DNA of 64,000 nucleotides from Caecitellus pseudoparvulus (taxonomy: Eukaryota > Bigyra: Bicosoecida): positions 1 through 64,000 of the forward strand of contig CBFFRQ010000068.1 of NCBI GenBank assembly GCA_965644315.1. The letters are read 5' to 3'. A program made the position numbers and the translations under genes. Positions 39,028 through 50,190 of this stretch are shown in pieces (the first letter of the stretch is position 1; the number at the start of each line of letters is the position of its first letter). The notes under the pieces were generated by a model that saw only the letters and a list, made by a program, of their open reading frames with translations, was not told the DNA's origin and made no database searches.

Positions 39028-40938
39028 TCACTGCGGCACGTACAGCTTGGGCTCGCCGAGTCCGAGGGTGATGGTGAACGCCCCGCCCTGCACTGTGACG
39101 CAGTCCTCGCCCTCGACGCCCTGCACGCCCTCGGACGTAGCGCCCAGCTTGGCTTGGCGCAGGACGGACGCCGTCGCTGCTTCAGCAGCTGCCAAACGGG
39201 CCCGGGTTCGAGCAGGCTCCTGTGCCTCACCCACTTGCCCGGCGGCCTGTCCGGCCGCTCTCACGGCTGCCATGAGCGTGGACATGGCGCGCTTCATCGG
39301 GGCGCCCCCCCCTCGCACAGCGCCGCGGCTCCCACCCACTGAGACTCGGCTGGCAGGCGCACCAGCAACACCACTCAACATGGCGGGGGCATCCCAGCTC
39401 GTGGAGCCGTCCGTGGCGAACCAGTTGCACAGGCGCGTGCCGTCAGGGTAGGGGTGGTACGTGATCGTGCGCGTGACGTCGCCCCCTTGGCTCCCAGTGT
39501 TAGTGAGGGCGACGAAAATAGCAGATGCGTCGTCCTTGCCGCCTTGGCCTCGCGTAAAGGCGTAGAAGGAGTCGTCCGAGTACCGCTGGGTCTGTGCCCA
39601 GTCCGCCGCCACACCCCGCTGCGCACGCAGCTTGTTCACGCTCTGCCCGAACACCCCCAGAGGGTGTCCACTGATGTCAAAGCCAGCTGGCCACAGGGCC
39701 TCGCGGTTGGCGGGGTCGTCAGCGCCGTCAAAGCCGTACTCAGTGCCGTAGTACCAGATGGGGATGCCGCGGGCGGTGAGCACCCACAGGAGTGCGTTGG
39801 TGTACAGCGCCCAATCAGACTGCTGGGACAGGAAGCGGGGGTTATCGTGGTTGTCCACAAAGGTGCCCAGGACAGAGGTGTCGCTGAAGGCGCCCTCGTA
39901 CGCCTGCACCATGGCCTGCAGCTGGTTCATGGACTGCTGCTGGCCGAACACTGCCCGCAGGGTGAAGTACATGGGGTAGGACAGCACGCTGGTCAGGGCA
40001 CTGCCTTGGAAGCTGGACACGTACCCGACGTCTCCATTGAACACCTCCCCCACCGCAAACACGCCAGAGGCGCCCTCGTACGCCCTCCAGAAGGGCTTGT
40101 TCACCTCTGGCGTCGTGTCCACGCGGAGGCCCTGGAAGCCGAAGCGTGAGATGGCTGCGTGCACCCACTCTTGCAGTGTGTTGGCGACAAATGATTGGGT
40201 TTGGTTCAGGTCGGGCAGGCCGGCGAGGCGGCAGTGCTGCACTTGGGCTTGGTTGTTGTAGTCCTGGATCTGGCAGTTGCCGGGGCAGCCGGTACAGTCG
40301 TGGAAGGAGGCGGAGGAATTGAAGGGGTAGAAGGTGGGCGTGTCGGAGATGACGCCGCCCATGTGGTTCCCCACCACGTCCAGCATGAAGGCGAAGTCCG
40401 CTGCCGCCCCCGCAGACGTCATTGCGGCCAGGTCAGCGGCGCTGCCAAAGTGCGGGTTCACCATGCTGCAGTTCTGGGGCGCTGCATCCTCTGTCACGAC
40501 GCAGCGTTGCCAATAGCCGTGGTAGCCGTTGGGTGTGTTGGGCTGCGGTAGAGCGGCGTGTGTGTCTTTGGGGTGTGCTGGTCGGCCCCGCGTCGAGAAT
40601 GCCTCACAGGAATGGGTGAAATCCACGCCGCGTCGAACCCCATGCTCTGCATGTACGGCAGGTGCGCCTGCACACCTGAGAACGTCCCACCACAGTACGT
40701 GTGCAGGTCCGTACACGGGGCGCTGGAGGCGCCAGCTGCACGGCGTGGGAGAGGCTCGGCGTGGTAGAGGTGGAGCTTGCGCAAGTGCACTGCACTACGC
40801 ACGCGCAGGCGCAAAGCGATCAGTGAGCAGCTGATAGATTGTCCGGCCCCGCCAGTAGGCGGCATCGCCTGCCAGAGTCGACGGCACTGCGCACAGACAG
40901 GCAAGGCTTGCCAGCCACCGGGCACGCAGGCTTGTCAT
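39028..40938 (-). CDS. Secreted GH13 alpha-amylase (fungal type)
   Basis: Exons 40938-40803, 40735-40608 and 40542-39028 (introns 67 and 65 nt), 592 residues. The N-terminus MTSLRARWLASLACLCAVPS then TLAGDAAYW is a signal peptide, so the enzyme is secreted or vacuolar. GH13 landmarks follow the order of Taka-amylase: GRTIYQLLTDRFA, CGGTFSGVQAHLPYMQSMGF, NGYHGYWQ, LDVVGNHMGG (region I), FQGLRVDTTPEV (region II, catalytic Asp), VFAVGEVFNGD (region III, catalytic Glu) and GTFVDNHDNPRF (region IV, catalytic Asp). It hydrolyses internal alpha-1,4 bonds of starch or glycogen. Both splice junctions restore family sequence (APGASSAPCTDLHTYCGG; WISPIPPNTPNGY). The C-terminal ~110 residues contain an Ala/Arg-rich insert (VRAAGQAAGQVGEAQEPART) before the terminal GGAFTITLGLGEPKLYV strand. 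Confidence 0.93.
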
Positions 40939-41022
40939 GGCTGGAGCTGCAACCAGCTGATATGGAGGGCTCGCTCTGTGACAGCGCACGGTGACAGTGG
41001 GCACAGAGGCAACATGGTCCCG

Positions 41023-42753
41023 TCATCCGGCTTTTGCTTTGCGTGCACAGGCTAGGCGCAGGTGCGTCCGAATCCGCCGCCCCCACGGCCGCAGCAGCAG
41101 CCCCCCCAGGCAGACCCCCACCAGCGCAAGCACAAGCACGCCTGCCACGGCCGGCTGTGAGAGGTTCGCAGCTGCCCAGGCGGAGGTTGGGCAGGCCACA
41201 GAGAAGCGCTGGGAGGGCAGGGGTGCCGTGAGTGCCGCCCACAGCCTCTCCCCCGCGTGGGAGCTGGCAGAGGGGGGCAGGTCCACTGTGCCGGTGCAGC
41301 CAGCCTGCAGCGCCCCCTGCAGGTTCCACGTGGACATGCCCGGCACTGGGAAGGAGGGGGACAGCCAGCGCAAGCGCCCTGCCATGTGCATGGCAGCCGG
41401 CACGCTCTGGGGCAGGGGGTGCTGGCTGGTGTCGTTGGACATGCCGCCCGGCCCTGCCAGCTGCGACACGCGCCCCAGCAAGGGCAGGTGCACTGCCCCC
41501 CCCGCACAGCTAGCTTCCACCAGGTGGTCGTAGCAGTAGTTGTCGCAGGTGAGGCAGCCCCGGAAGCCGGGCCAGCGGGAGAGGCCAGCCCACGGCAGGG
41601 CGGCGTGGGACACAGTGACACGCAGTGCCCCCCCTCCCGCCCCCTCCACGACACTCTCCACGACACTGTCCACACCTGGCACACGCAACAGGCTGGCTGG
41701 GGTCGGCGCGTCTCGCAAGGAGGGCGGGGGGGGCGGGTCCCACACCGTGGAGGCCAGGAGCAGGTGCCCCAGGTGCTGCTGCCAGAAGGGCGCCGACACC
41801 CACCATGTCAGGGTCTTGAACACCAGGCGCGGCGTCACAGTGGCAGCCTCCGCCAGCCCCAGGCGGCTGGAGGCCGGCACCGCCAGCACATCTGCCCAGG
41901 TGTCCCACTCGCCCGACGCGATGCCGGGCCGCCACACAGGCAGCAGGCTGCCCACGTGCAGTCCCTGCTGGGCCATGAGCTGGGCGTGAGCCTGGGCTTG
42001 TTGAGTGGGCACGGTGTCGGCTGTGGCGGCTGCCAGGTGGCGCGTCAGGGCGGCGGGGGGTACGTGGGCGCGGCCCAGCTGGCCGGGGGGCGGCAGGTCC
42101 CCACACCACGACACGGCCGCGCGGGAAGTGTGGGAGGGGCCGCTGCCTCCCCTCCAACTGCCTGCGCTGTGCATGAGGCTGGTGGCCAGGTGCCGCCCTG
42201 CGTCGCTGGCCAGGACCACGTCATCCTCCAGCACAACTGCAGCAGCAGCGTCAGGGGGGGCCAGTGCGCAGGCCAAGCCTACGTACAGGTTGGCAGCCGA
42301 GTTGCGCTTGCCGTGCACGCGAGCGGCCAGGGTTTCGTCCAGGGCCGAGGCCAGGGCAGGTGGCGGCAGTGGTGCCACCTGCACGTGCCGCACGCTTCGG
42401 AAGACTTCGGCCAAGGCGGGCATGGCTTCAGACAGCCGGGCGGCGACGGCGGGCTCTTCGGGGCTTGCGAGAGACCCAAACACACTTTGAGTCACCACCA
42501 GGTGCAGGGTTGCCCCCGTCCCTCGTAGGGGGTCCAGCATGCCGTCCTGAGTGAGTTGTCGCAGCAGGCCAAGCAGGCGCTTCGGCCGGTTGTGCGTCAT
42601 GACCACCACAGACAATGCCTTGCCCTCCAGGTGCTGCTGGGGAGTCACACATTCTAACAATGTCAAGCTGCACAGGAGCACGAGCCACAGCGACGCCACG
42701 GCGGGGCGCAGCATGGCTGTGTTGTGGGTTGGCAGCAGGCTCAATTTCCGCAC
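41023..42753 (-). CDS. Membrane glycosyltransferase-like protein (GT-A fold)
   Basis: A single-exon frame of 576 residues. A hydrophobic N-terminal segment (MLRPAVASLWLVLLCSLTLL) is a signal peptide or anchor; M14 at 42714 is an alternative start. LSVVVMTHNRPKRLLGLLRQ is the nucleotide-sugar-binding start of a GT-A fold, and AAAVVLEDDVVLASDAGRHL carries the EDD metal motif as in GnT-I (GT13). Residues 280-440 have several Trp and Cys and an RWPGFRGCLTCDNYCYDHLV segment. A second hydrophobic segment near the end (AGVLVLALVGVCLGGLLLRP) is followed by a basic tail. GnT-I enzymes are normally type II proteins without this C-terminal segment, so topology is unusual. Substrate cannot be deduced. 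Confidence 0.6.
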   Translation of the reverse strand: MRKLSLLPTHNTAMLRPAVASLWLVLLCSLTLLECVTPQQHLEGKALSVVVMTHNRPKRLLGLLRQLTQDGMLDPLRGTGATLHLVVTQSVFGSLASPEEPAVAARLSEAMPALAEVFRSVRHVQVAPLPPPALASALDETLAARVHGKRNSAANLYVGLACALAPPDAAAAVVLEDDVVLASDAGRHLATSLMHSAGSWRGGSGPSHTSRAAVSWCGDLPPPGQLGRAHVPPAALTRHLAAATADTVPTQQAQAHAQLMAQQGLHVGSLLPVWRPGIASGEWDTWADVLAVPASSRLGLAEAATVTPRLVFKTLTWWVSAPFWQQHLGHLLLASTVWDPPPPPSLRDAPTPASLLRVPGVDSVVESVVEGAGGGALRVTVSHAALPWAGLSRWPGFRGCLTCDNYCYDHLVEASCAGGAVHLPLLGRVSQLAGPGGMSNDTSQHPLPQSVPAAMHMAGRLRWLSPSFPVPGMSTWNLQGALQAGCTGTVDLPPSASSHAGERLWAALTAPLPSQRFSVACPTSAWAAANLSQPAVAGVLVLALVGVCLGGLLLRPWGRRIRTHLRLACARKAKAG

Positions 42754-43179
42754 AATCGCCCGCCGGCCCTCCTCCTCCAGGACGCAAAAGGACGCTCCAG
42801 CTGTGTTTGGGAACTGCAGCTAGAGATCCAAATTGATGGGGCTCGTGGGTTGAAAATTGTGCGGCAGCGATTCGTTTTGAGCGGCAGGCGTGCTTGTTGG
42901 CGTGTGTGGCTTGCCGGTTCTTGCTCAGCTCCCGAGGCAAGGGCCACGGCAGCTGCAAGACCCGCGCATGAAAAAATCCCCAGCCTTCAAATCCCCAGTC
43001 AGTCGCACCCCCCTGGCAGGCTGCCTCAGGGGCCGTACCCTGCCTGGCCTGTGCTGCGCAGGTGCCAGCGTCAGGAAGGCCCGGCGCCGCAGAGGACGTT
43101 TTGCAAGGCCTGGAACAGGGGGCTGCACTGTTGCAGTGCTGTCTAGCTGTGGCCATATGCTCTGTTTGTGTGGTTAGAC
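42754..43179. other. Divergent intergenic region
   Basis: About 425 bp between the minus-strand glycosyltransferase-like gene and the plus-strand MORN gene, presumably containing both promoters. Only short unrecognised frames; nothing else seen. Confidence 0.5.
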
Positions 43180-46100
43180 ATGCCTAAATTCAAGAAAGGC
43201 GCCACTGGCCGCCACAGCGAACCAGTGAGCCAGAACTGGCTTGCAGCGGAAATTGACGCACGGCACGCACACTCCGCATGCTCCGCCCCCTCAGGCCAAG
43301 CACCATGAGCGCGAGGTGCTGCTTGATATCAAAGATGACCTAGATACTCCGCTTGAATCCAGCCCTGGCGGGGAGTCCCCAGCTTCAGGTGCGTGTGTGG
43401 TGCCTGCCTGGCTTGCTCCAATGCTGATGCGCCACGGCCAGGTGTCACTTTCCCCGGCCTGCTGCCGCAGGTGACGATGCCAGTGCTGACTGCGACAGTG
43501 CCAGCGTCGTGCCGCGCTCTGGAGAGTCCTATGTGGAGTACCCTGCGTCTGACGAGCTGTCTCGCGAGTGGTACCGGGGGGAAATGGCCCGATCTAAGCC
43601 GCACGGGCACGGCACGCTCAAGTGGCGGGCTGGCAACTACGCACGCTTCGTGGGGTCCTTCCGGGCAGGGGACATGAAGGAAGGCACGCTGTACTTCGGC
43701 CCCGAGGGCAAGAGCAGGTACTCGGGCAGCCTGAAGGACAACCGGGCTGAGGGGCAGGGGCAGCTGGTGCCTCACGCTCTGGATGATGGGTTGCTGGCGC
43801 GGTATGACGGTGGGTGGGCGGGGGGGCTGAAGCAGGGCCCTGGCACGGCGCTGTTTCGCAATGGCGACCTGTACAGCGGGGACTGGGTGGGCAACAAGAT
43901 GTCTGGGCACGGCACGTACGTGTGGGCGGACGGCGTCACCTTCCAGGGCGACTTCCGCGAGGACGAGGTGCACGGCGCGGGCATGCTGGGCTTTCCCTCA
44001 GCCAGCACCGCAGCCAGCACTGCGCAGGGCCTGTGCCGAGCCCTGCACCCGACACAAGGTGCCTGCCAGCCCTGCACGGCGCTGGCCTGCTGCGGCCTCT
44101 GCTGCACGGCCCCACGCTCCGCCCTGCCGCCAAACTACGCCAGCACGCCGCTGCCTGTGCCGGGCTCCACTGCCCGTGTGTCGCCCGAGACCCTCATGGC
44201 GCACACCGCCTCCCGCCACCGCCGGGTGGTGCACGTCGCCGCCGTCTTCGAGCACTCCTTCCCCGCTGCCCTGCGCCAGGCCGCCAACTGGCTCTGCGCG
44301 CTGCTGGTCAGCCTGACCCTCCTGCACATGCTGCCGCACGTGGCAGAGGTGTTTCTCTTCGCGCCCCTGCCGCAGGGCGAGGCTGCCGCGCTCAGTGCGC
44401 CGTACACCCTGCTGCAGCATGTGCCCAGCGACACCATGCCCGTCGTGGACGGCATGCCCGCACTGCAGCCACGCCTCTTGCAGCTGGCCTTGCGCCAGGG
44501 ACAGGCCGAGCTGCTGCCGGCGGCGCTGGAGTGCCTGGCACCCCGCCCACCCAGCATGGAGGAGTGGCTGGCTGGCGCCGTGCCGCCGTGTCCACCAGTC
44601 TTGCCCACCACCGACGCCGGTGTGCTGGCCATGCCGGCTGCCATGCTGCCGCCCATCGTGCACGCAGCCTCCAGCCACCGCCTGGCCAGCATCCTGGCAG
44701 ACCCCGCCCCCCCCACGCCCACCTTCAGCAGCCTAAACGCCTCCATGCTGGACGAGGTGGCGCGCCTCTCCGCTGCCTCCGTGTACGCCTCTGCAGTGGA
44801 CAGCTGGCTGCAAGAAGGCGGGGTGCCAGACCTGGCCCACCTGCCCCCCTCCGCCCAGTGGCGCATCCCCTTCACCAACGCCAGCGTCACGGCACTGCCC
44901 TGCCCACCCGGCTGCGACACTGACGTGCAGCCGGATGGGGCGCCTGCCAGGGTGGCGGGGCAGACCGATGGGCCCCAGGCGCAGTGGTATGCGGGGGGGC
45001 GCTTCGTGTGCCGGTGCTCGTTCCTGGCACCCCTGCGCCTGGCACGCCTGCCCCTGGCCCTCATGCCCGTGGCCATCTCCCAAGCCAGAGACAACGGCAC
45101 TTCCCCGCTGGCAGACAGCATTAGGCAGGTCTTGCGGGGGTGGGGCCCCGCCCTGGGGCAACTCATGGCAGGGTCCCCCCCCCACCCCCATGGCGGCACG
45201 TGGCATGCCTGGGCACGGGCGGTGCATGCGCGCTTGCATGGCCAGCTCGCCTCCACCGCCTCCGTCCTTGGCTGGACGTCCACCCGGCGGGGGGGAGCGG
45301 CTGACGCCTGCCGCAGTGCCCGCTTGGCAGCCAGCCTGCCAGCCTTCTCCTTGCCGGGGGACGGCGTGGCTGCCGAGTTAGCGGGCCTGCTGACCAACCC
45401 TGCCTACTGGATGACGCCGTGGAGCTGGTACCAAACCCTGGAGCGGGCGGTGGCGAAGGTGGAGAATGTGGCACTGGGGCAGTCAGGGCTCTCTGCCGTG
45501 CGCCTGAGGGGGCTGTGGGGGCAGGGGCAGCCCACGCTGGGGGGTGCCGTGCGCGGCGGCATCGGCGCTGGGCAAGCTTGGAGCCACGTGGGGGTGAACG
45601 GCTTCGGCGCTGACCTGCAGCTGTCCATGACGGATGCTGTGCTCATGCTGCAGCAGGTGCAGTGGCTGCAGCACCGCTTTGACGTGTCGGCGGCGGCGCC
45701 GGCCACCTGCCCGGGCGATGGCTCCCCTCTGCCCCCCCTCCCGCACTGGCCGCAGCCGGCGGAGCACCAGCCCGCCAGCAGCGCCAGCGACGTGCAGGAC
45801 CTGGCCGCTGTCACCGCTCTGCCACAGCAGTACCCCAGCGTCGTGAACGGCTCCGATCCCAACGCCTCCGCCATCACCTCCGTGCTCACCCTGTACCTGC
45901 GCCTGCACCTGAAGCGGCAGCTGCACTACCTGCGCATGGGCATGCTGGCCCTCTTCGTGCTGACGGGGGATGTGGAGGACGGCGTCGCGACGCTGCTGTG
46001 GCCCCTCCTGTGCTGGCTCATGTACGTGCTGCCACTTGGCCGCAGGCTGTCGCCGCCTCAGCCAGGGCCCTGGCGCGGCGACCAGGTGCTCGTGGTGGGG

Positions 46101-46319
46101 CAAACTACATTCTCCCTTGTCGTGGCTTTGACTACAGTGCTAGGGCTGACTATCGCAGTGCTGCTGGCGCTGTGGCTGCCGGAGCTGGCTGCTGAGTGCT
46201 TGCGTGTCGTGGTCATGCAGGGGGCCCATGTGGCATCCCTGGCCCCGCCGCCTGCACCGCACCAGCCCTTGGCGGCGGCTGAGGTGGGTGTCGCGGGGGT
46301 CACAAGCCCCCTGACATGA
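43180..46319 (+). CDS. MORN-repeat membrane protein
   Basis: Exons 43180-43224, 43295-43388 and 43471-46319 (introns 70 and 82 nt), 995 residues. It begins MPKFKKGATGRHSEP. Residues about 75-205 contain five to six MORN-like repeats (for example GHGTLKWRAGNYARFVGSFR, SRYSGSLKDNRAEGQGQLVP, NGDLYSGDWVGNKMSGHGTY). After a Cys-rich linker come hydrophobic segments: WLCALLVSLTLLHMLPHVAE near 310, and near the C-terminus LRMGMLALFVLTGDV, VATLLWPLLCWLMYVLPLG and FSLVVALTTVLGLTIAVLLA. The ~500 residues between could be a large extra-cytoplasmic domain with many Pro and several Cys. MORN repeats bind membranes or phosphoinositides. No kinase or other enzyme motif is seen. Confidence 0.75.
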
Positions 46320-46494
46320 GCCCACCGCGGCCTGGCGCGCACAGGGCCAGTCCAAATTCCACCTCAAGCACGCAAGATCGTGCTGTTTCCTCTCGTCAAA
46401 TGCAGAACCACTCTCTGCGCACGGCTGCAGGGCGAGCACCCCCCGGTTCTGCACCCGCTTGCCTGGAACTTTCCGCTCCACACCGACAACCACG

Positions 46495-48146
46495 ATGTGC
46501 CTCGGCCTGGGCCTCATGGGGGCGGCAGGCTCCGCTGCATGTTGTGGAGTGAGCAGCCTCATGGCATGCTGCTGCGGCTCCTGCTGTGCAAAGGGGGGAG
46601 GCGCGCCCCCCAGCATGAAGGTGGCCAAGGCGTTTTACTTCGGCCAGCTTGTGCTGGCGGCGGTGGCTGCTCTCATCCTGGGGGAGTACGGCGGGCAAGC
46701 TTCGTGGCTGCACACAGCAGCTTCCTTCACAGGGGTCTGTGCAGCAGGAGATGATGGCTGTTTCGGCAACAGCCTCGTGTTCAGGGTGCGCCGCGGCACG
46801 CACGACAGCAGCCGTGCCTGGCTCCACCCTGCCACGCCGAACCCCTCGCAGGTTTCATTCGGCACTGCCATGTACTTCTTGGCCATGCTGGCCTTCAGCT
46901 TCGCAGGCAAGGAAGCATACACGGGCTACTGGGGGCTGAAGATCGTGCTCCACGCCGCCCTCTGCGTTGGCGCGCTGTTTATCGAAGCAGGTGCGTGAGG
47001 CACCCTGCGCTGCACTGGCTCACCACCTGCACCCCGCCCTGGCCGCGCCACACAGAGGTGTTCAACACTTGGGCGTCCATCTCTGCCGGGGCCAGTGTGT
47101 TGTTCCTCCTGCTCATGGTGGTCGTCCTGCTGGACTTCGCGTACACTGTGCATGAGGGCTTGGTGCTGCGCATGGAGGCGGAGGAGGAGGCGGCTGCCAC
47201 CGCTGCAGAGTGGGGCGCAGACGCCGAGCAGTCCTCTGGCTGCTGTAGCTGCTGCGCTGGTAAGTCCTGCTGGAAGCCCCTGTACCTGTCCGTTGTGCTG
47301 GTGCTGTGGTTCGGCTCCCTGGCCACACTGGGGTGGCTGTACGCTTACTCCCACAACCAGCGGGAAGTGTACTGTGGCTGGAACTTGGGCGTGCTGTCCA
47401 TCACCCTCGTCAGTGGCGTCGTGTACACGGTCCTGTCCGTGACGACGTGCCTGTCTCGAGACGGCACGCCCAAGGGCCTGCTGCCTGCTGCAATCATCTT
47501 CACCTACACCACCTACCTCACCTGGACCGCCATCCACTCCTCGCCCAAGGAACAGTGCGACCCCCTGCACGGCGCCGACAAGGACGCCAGTGCCGCCGCG
47601 GGCATCATCATCACTGGGCTGACCCTGGGATGGACCGCCTTCTCCGCGACGTCCAGCCTGCCCTCTGCCTTCGACACGCCCCCTCCCGCGGAGAGCGACG
47701 CCCCCGCCGTGGGCAGGTCAGGCGCAGGCCACCCCAAGGCTGCAGCGGCAGAGGAGGACTTGACCACCCCTGCCATGCCAGCGCACGGTGCCACTGCTGC
47801 GCCCGCACCAGCATCCGAGTCAGGCCTGCTGGAGGGCAGCGACTCCTCTGCCGGCGTCGGGGACCGTGTGTCCAGCACAGCGTACGGCGGGCAGGAGCCT
47901 GAGGGACAGCGGGTGGCGGCACCGTGGGCCTTCCACATCGTCATGATCCTCGCCTCCACTTACATGGCCATGCTGCTGACAAACTGGACGCTGGACGCTG
48001 CGCGCACTGCTAGCCGGCACACTGCTGGCAACTTCTTCGTGAACGCAGCGGCGTGTTGGGCCACCATCTTGCTGTACGGCTGGACCCTCATTGCCGAGGT
48101 GGCTTGCCCTGGCCGAGACTTCAAACCAGCACGCTCCCAAATTTAA
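46495..48146 (+). CDS. SERINC: SERINC/TMS-family membrane protein
   Basis: Exons 46495-46785, 46852-46990 and 47056-48146 (introns 66 and 65 nt), 506 residues. It starts with the Cys-rich segment typical of the family (ACCGVSSLMACCCGSCCA) and has about ten membrane segments, including VAKAFYFGQLVLAAVAALIL, SFGTAMYFLAMLAFSFAG, ISAGASVLFLLLMVVVLLDF, LYLSVVLVLWFGSLATLGWL and, at the end, WAFHIVMILASTYMAMLLTN. The late FHIVMILASTYMAMLLTNW motif is strongly conserved in SERINC proteins, which sit in the plasma and endomembranes and affect lipid distribution. Splicing restores NSLVFRVSFGTAMYF and FIEAEVFNTWASI. A ~100-residue Ala/Pro/Ser-rich loop precedes the last membrane pair. An in-frame ATG at 46459 is less family-like. 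Confidence 0.9.
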
Positions 48147-48331
48147 ACTCCAATGCATGTCCGCCTCTGCCTGCACTGAACCTCCCTGCCCTGCCCACTG
48201 GGGCCTTGCAACAACAAGTGTTGCTTGACCCGCGCGCACACCTGCACTTGCCGGCGTGCCGCCTGCGTCCAGAGCCCACGCTGGTTTCCAGGGCGATCCC
48301 CTTCATCCCAAATACACCAACCAGCGAGAAT

Positions 48332-50147
48332 ATGGCTCATGGGGGCAACATTTTCGAGCGGCTGACAGACCCCGCGTTGTACACAGGTTGGTGCAGCGCC
48401 CGGCGTTTCTGCGCGCGTGCCTGTGCACTTTGCACGCCCTGCGCCCCCCCCCCCCCCGGTGCAGGCGTGTACGCAGAGCGCTTCCGGTCTGGTCCTGGCA
48501 TCAATCAGTTCAGCGACAAGCCAGCATTTGGCGGGTGAGAGCTGGAGGCATGGCGGCGCGCTGGCAGCTGCGCACGTGTGCAACGACATCAAATTCCGCA
48601 CCTGCCCCTGCGCAGTGCGAGCGAATTCCAAGGCCACACCAACACGAACAGCGACACTCGCATCCGAGACATAAGCCAGATCATGAGGCCTCACCTCCAC
48701 GTCAGGTGTGTGGCACTTCCGTGCCTCCCTGCCTGGAACGCCGCTTCCACGGTGACTCACCTTCCTTCCATTCGCAGCGACGCAGAGCGCAGCAGGGTGA
48801 GGCTACACCCCGCGCATGCGAACCACACCGCCGCCTTCCAGGCACGAACCCGCATCCCCTGCTCTCCTTTCACAGCACGCTGCCGTCACCCGCAAGGTGC
48901 AGGCGCACGCACAGCGATCGGGAAGCAGCTCACAGCTCGGCAGCCCTGCAGCACCCTCTGCCACCTTCCCCATTGACACCAACGCCCAACTGCAGCTTGT
49001 GTTCCAGTACTACTGCCGCTTCGGCCGCACTGGCGGGCATTCTGGGGAAGACACCATGGACAATGTGAACTGGGCGAAGTTCGCGCGGGAGTGCCCCGGC
49101 CTGGTGGACCGGCGCCTGGACCGCACGGAGGTGGACCTCATCTTCACCAAGGTCAAGACGCGAGGCAAGCGCCGCATCACGTACTCCCAGTGGCTGGACG
49201 CCTTGTCGGCCATGGCTGCCGTCAAGTTCCCCCGGGAGGACCCCGCCACTGCCTTTTCCCTGCTCCTCTCGCGCTTCGTCTTCAACTGCCCCGCGTCCCA
49301 GGGCGTGGGGGCCCTGGCTCGTGCCGGACAGCTGGACCTGCATGCCATGACAGCTGGGGAGGGTCCTGCAGCCACACTCGCCCCTACCCCAGCCTACACA
49401 CACACGGGGCCACTGCAGTCCCCGCCTGCCCCAACCCCCTATGCCGCCCATGCAGGGGCCTATGCAGCCACGCCCCGGCGGGAGGAGACGCCCAGCGCCA
49501 CATTCGTGCCGTCGGCTGGAGAGGCCCCGGAACTGGGCCCTCCTCCACCTGGTGCCGCCACGCCTGGGGCGACTCGCTACCCGCCACACCAAGCCCCTAT
49601 GACGCCGGGCACCGCGGCGGCAGCGCAGTACACGACGGCGTCTGCCGCCCACGCCAGCCGCCAGGCGGCAGCCGCTGCCCAAGGGTACTACACTGGTGAC
49701 CCGCACACTGCCATGCTGGAGGCAGCAATGGCTGGCGGGGAGGGGCACATGCAGCCCCGCCCCACATCGGCGCGCACTCCCGGCACCCGTCGTAGCTCAC
49801 GGCAAGAGGAGGCCTGGGGCAGCGGCCATTCCCGGCCCTCTTCGGCTCGCAAATCGACCATTCGCACGCCAGTGCAGTACGGTACCCGTCGATACCGCCC
49901 GACAGTGGCAGGGGAGAGCAACAAGGCAGGCGGAGTGTACGACCGCCTCTCATCGCCGTCCTCCTTCACCGGCGTCTACCGCCGGGCGTACATGTCTGAC
50001 GGCCGCATGAACGCGTTTTCAGAGTCGGGAGTGTCCGCCATGGGCTCCAAGTACGCGGGCAGCACGAACACGGGCAGCGACGAGACCATCCACGACATCA
50101 AGCACCTGCTGCGCCCCAACCTCAAGTCAGGCAAGACGTTCAAATAG
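48332..50147 (+). CDS. TPPP: p25-alpha/TPPP-like protein, five exons
   Basis: Exons 48332-48386, 48465-48534, 48616-48705, 48778-48796 (19 nt) and 48876-50147 (introns 78, 81, 72 and 79 nt) give 501 residues with consistent phase. The core p25-alpha domain lies at about 110-200: FQYYCRFGRTGGHSGEDTMD, NWAKFARECPGLVDRRLDRT, EVDLIFTKVKTRGKRRITYS, QWLDALSAMA. The family's RLTD..YTG signature appears at the N-terminus (FERLTDPALYTGVYAERFRS) and again near the C-terminus (YDRLSSPSSFTGVYRRAYMS), so the protein is bracketed by two copies. The middle and tail are Pro/Ala/Ser-rich. TPPP proteins bind tubulin and stabilise microtubules, and in protists are associated with flagella. Intron 1 contains a run of about 14 C. 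Confidence 0.8.
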
Positions 50148-50190
50148 CCGACAGCAGCAAGCAATGCAAGGCTACTGGGGGCGCGTGCAT

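Noticed and set aside
44135-45397. 420-residue minus-strand frame over the MORN protein gene
   Set aside because: Antisense of a spliced plus-strand gene; composition (Ser/Arg/Pro) typical of a shadow frame.
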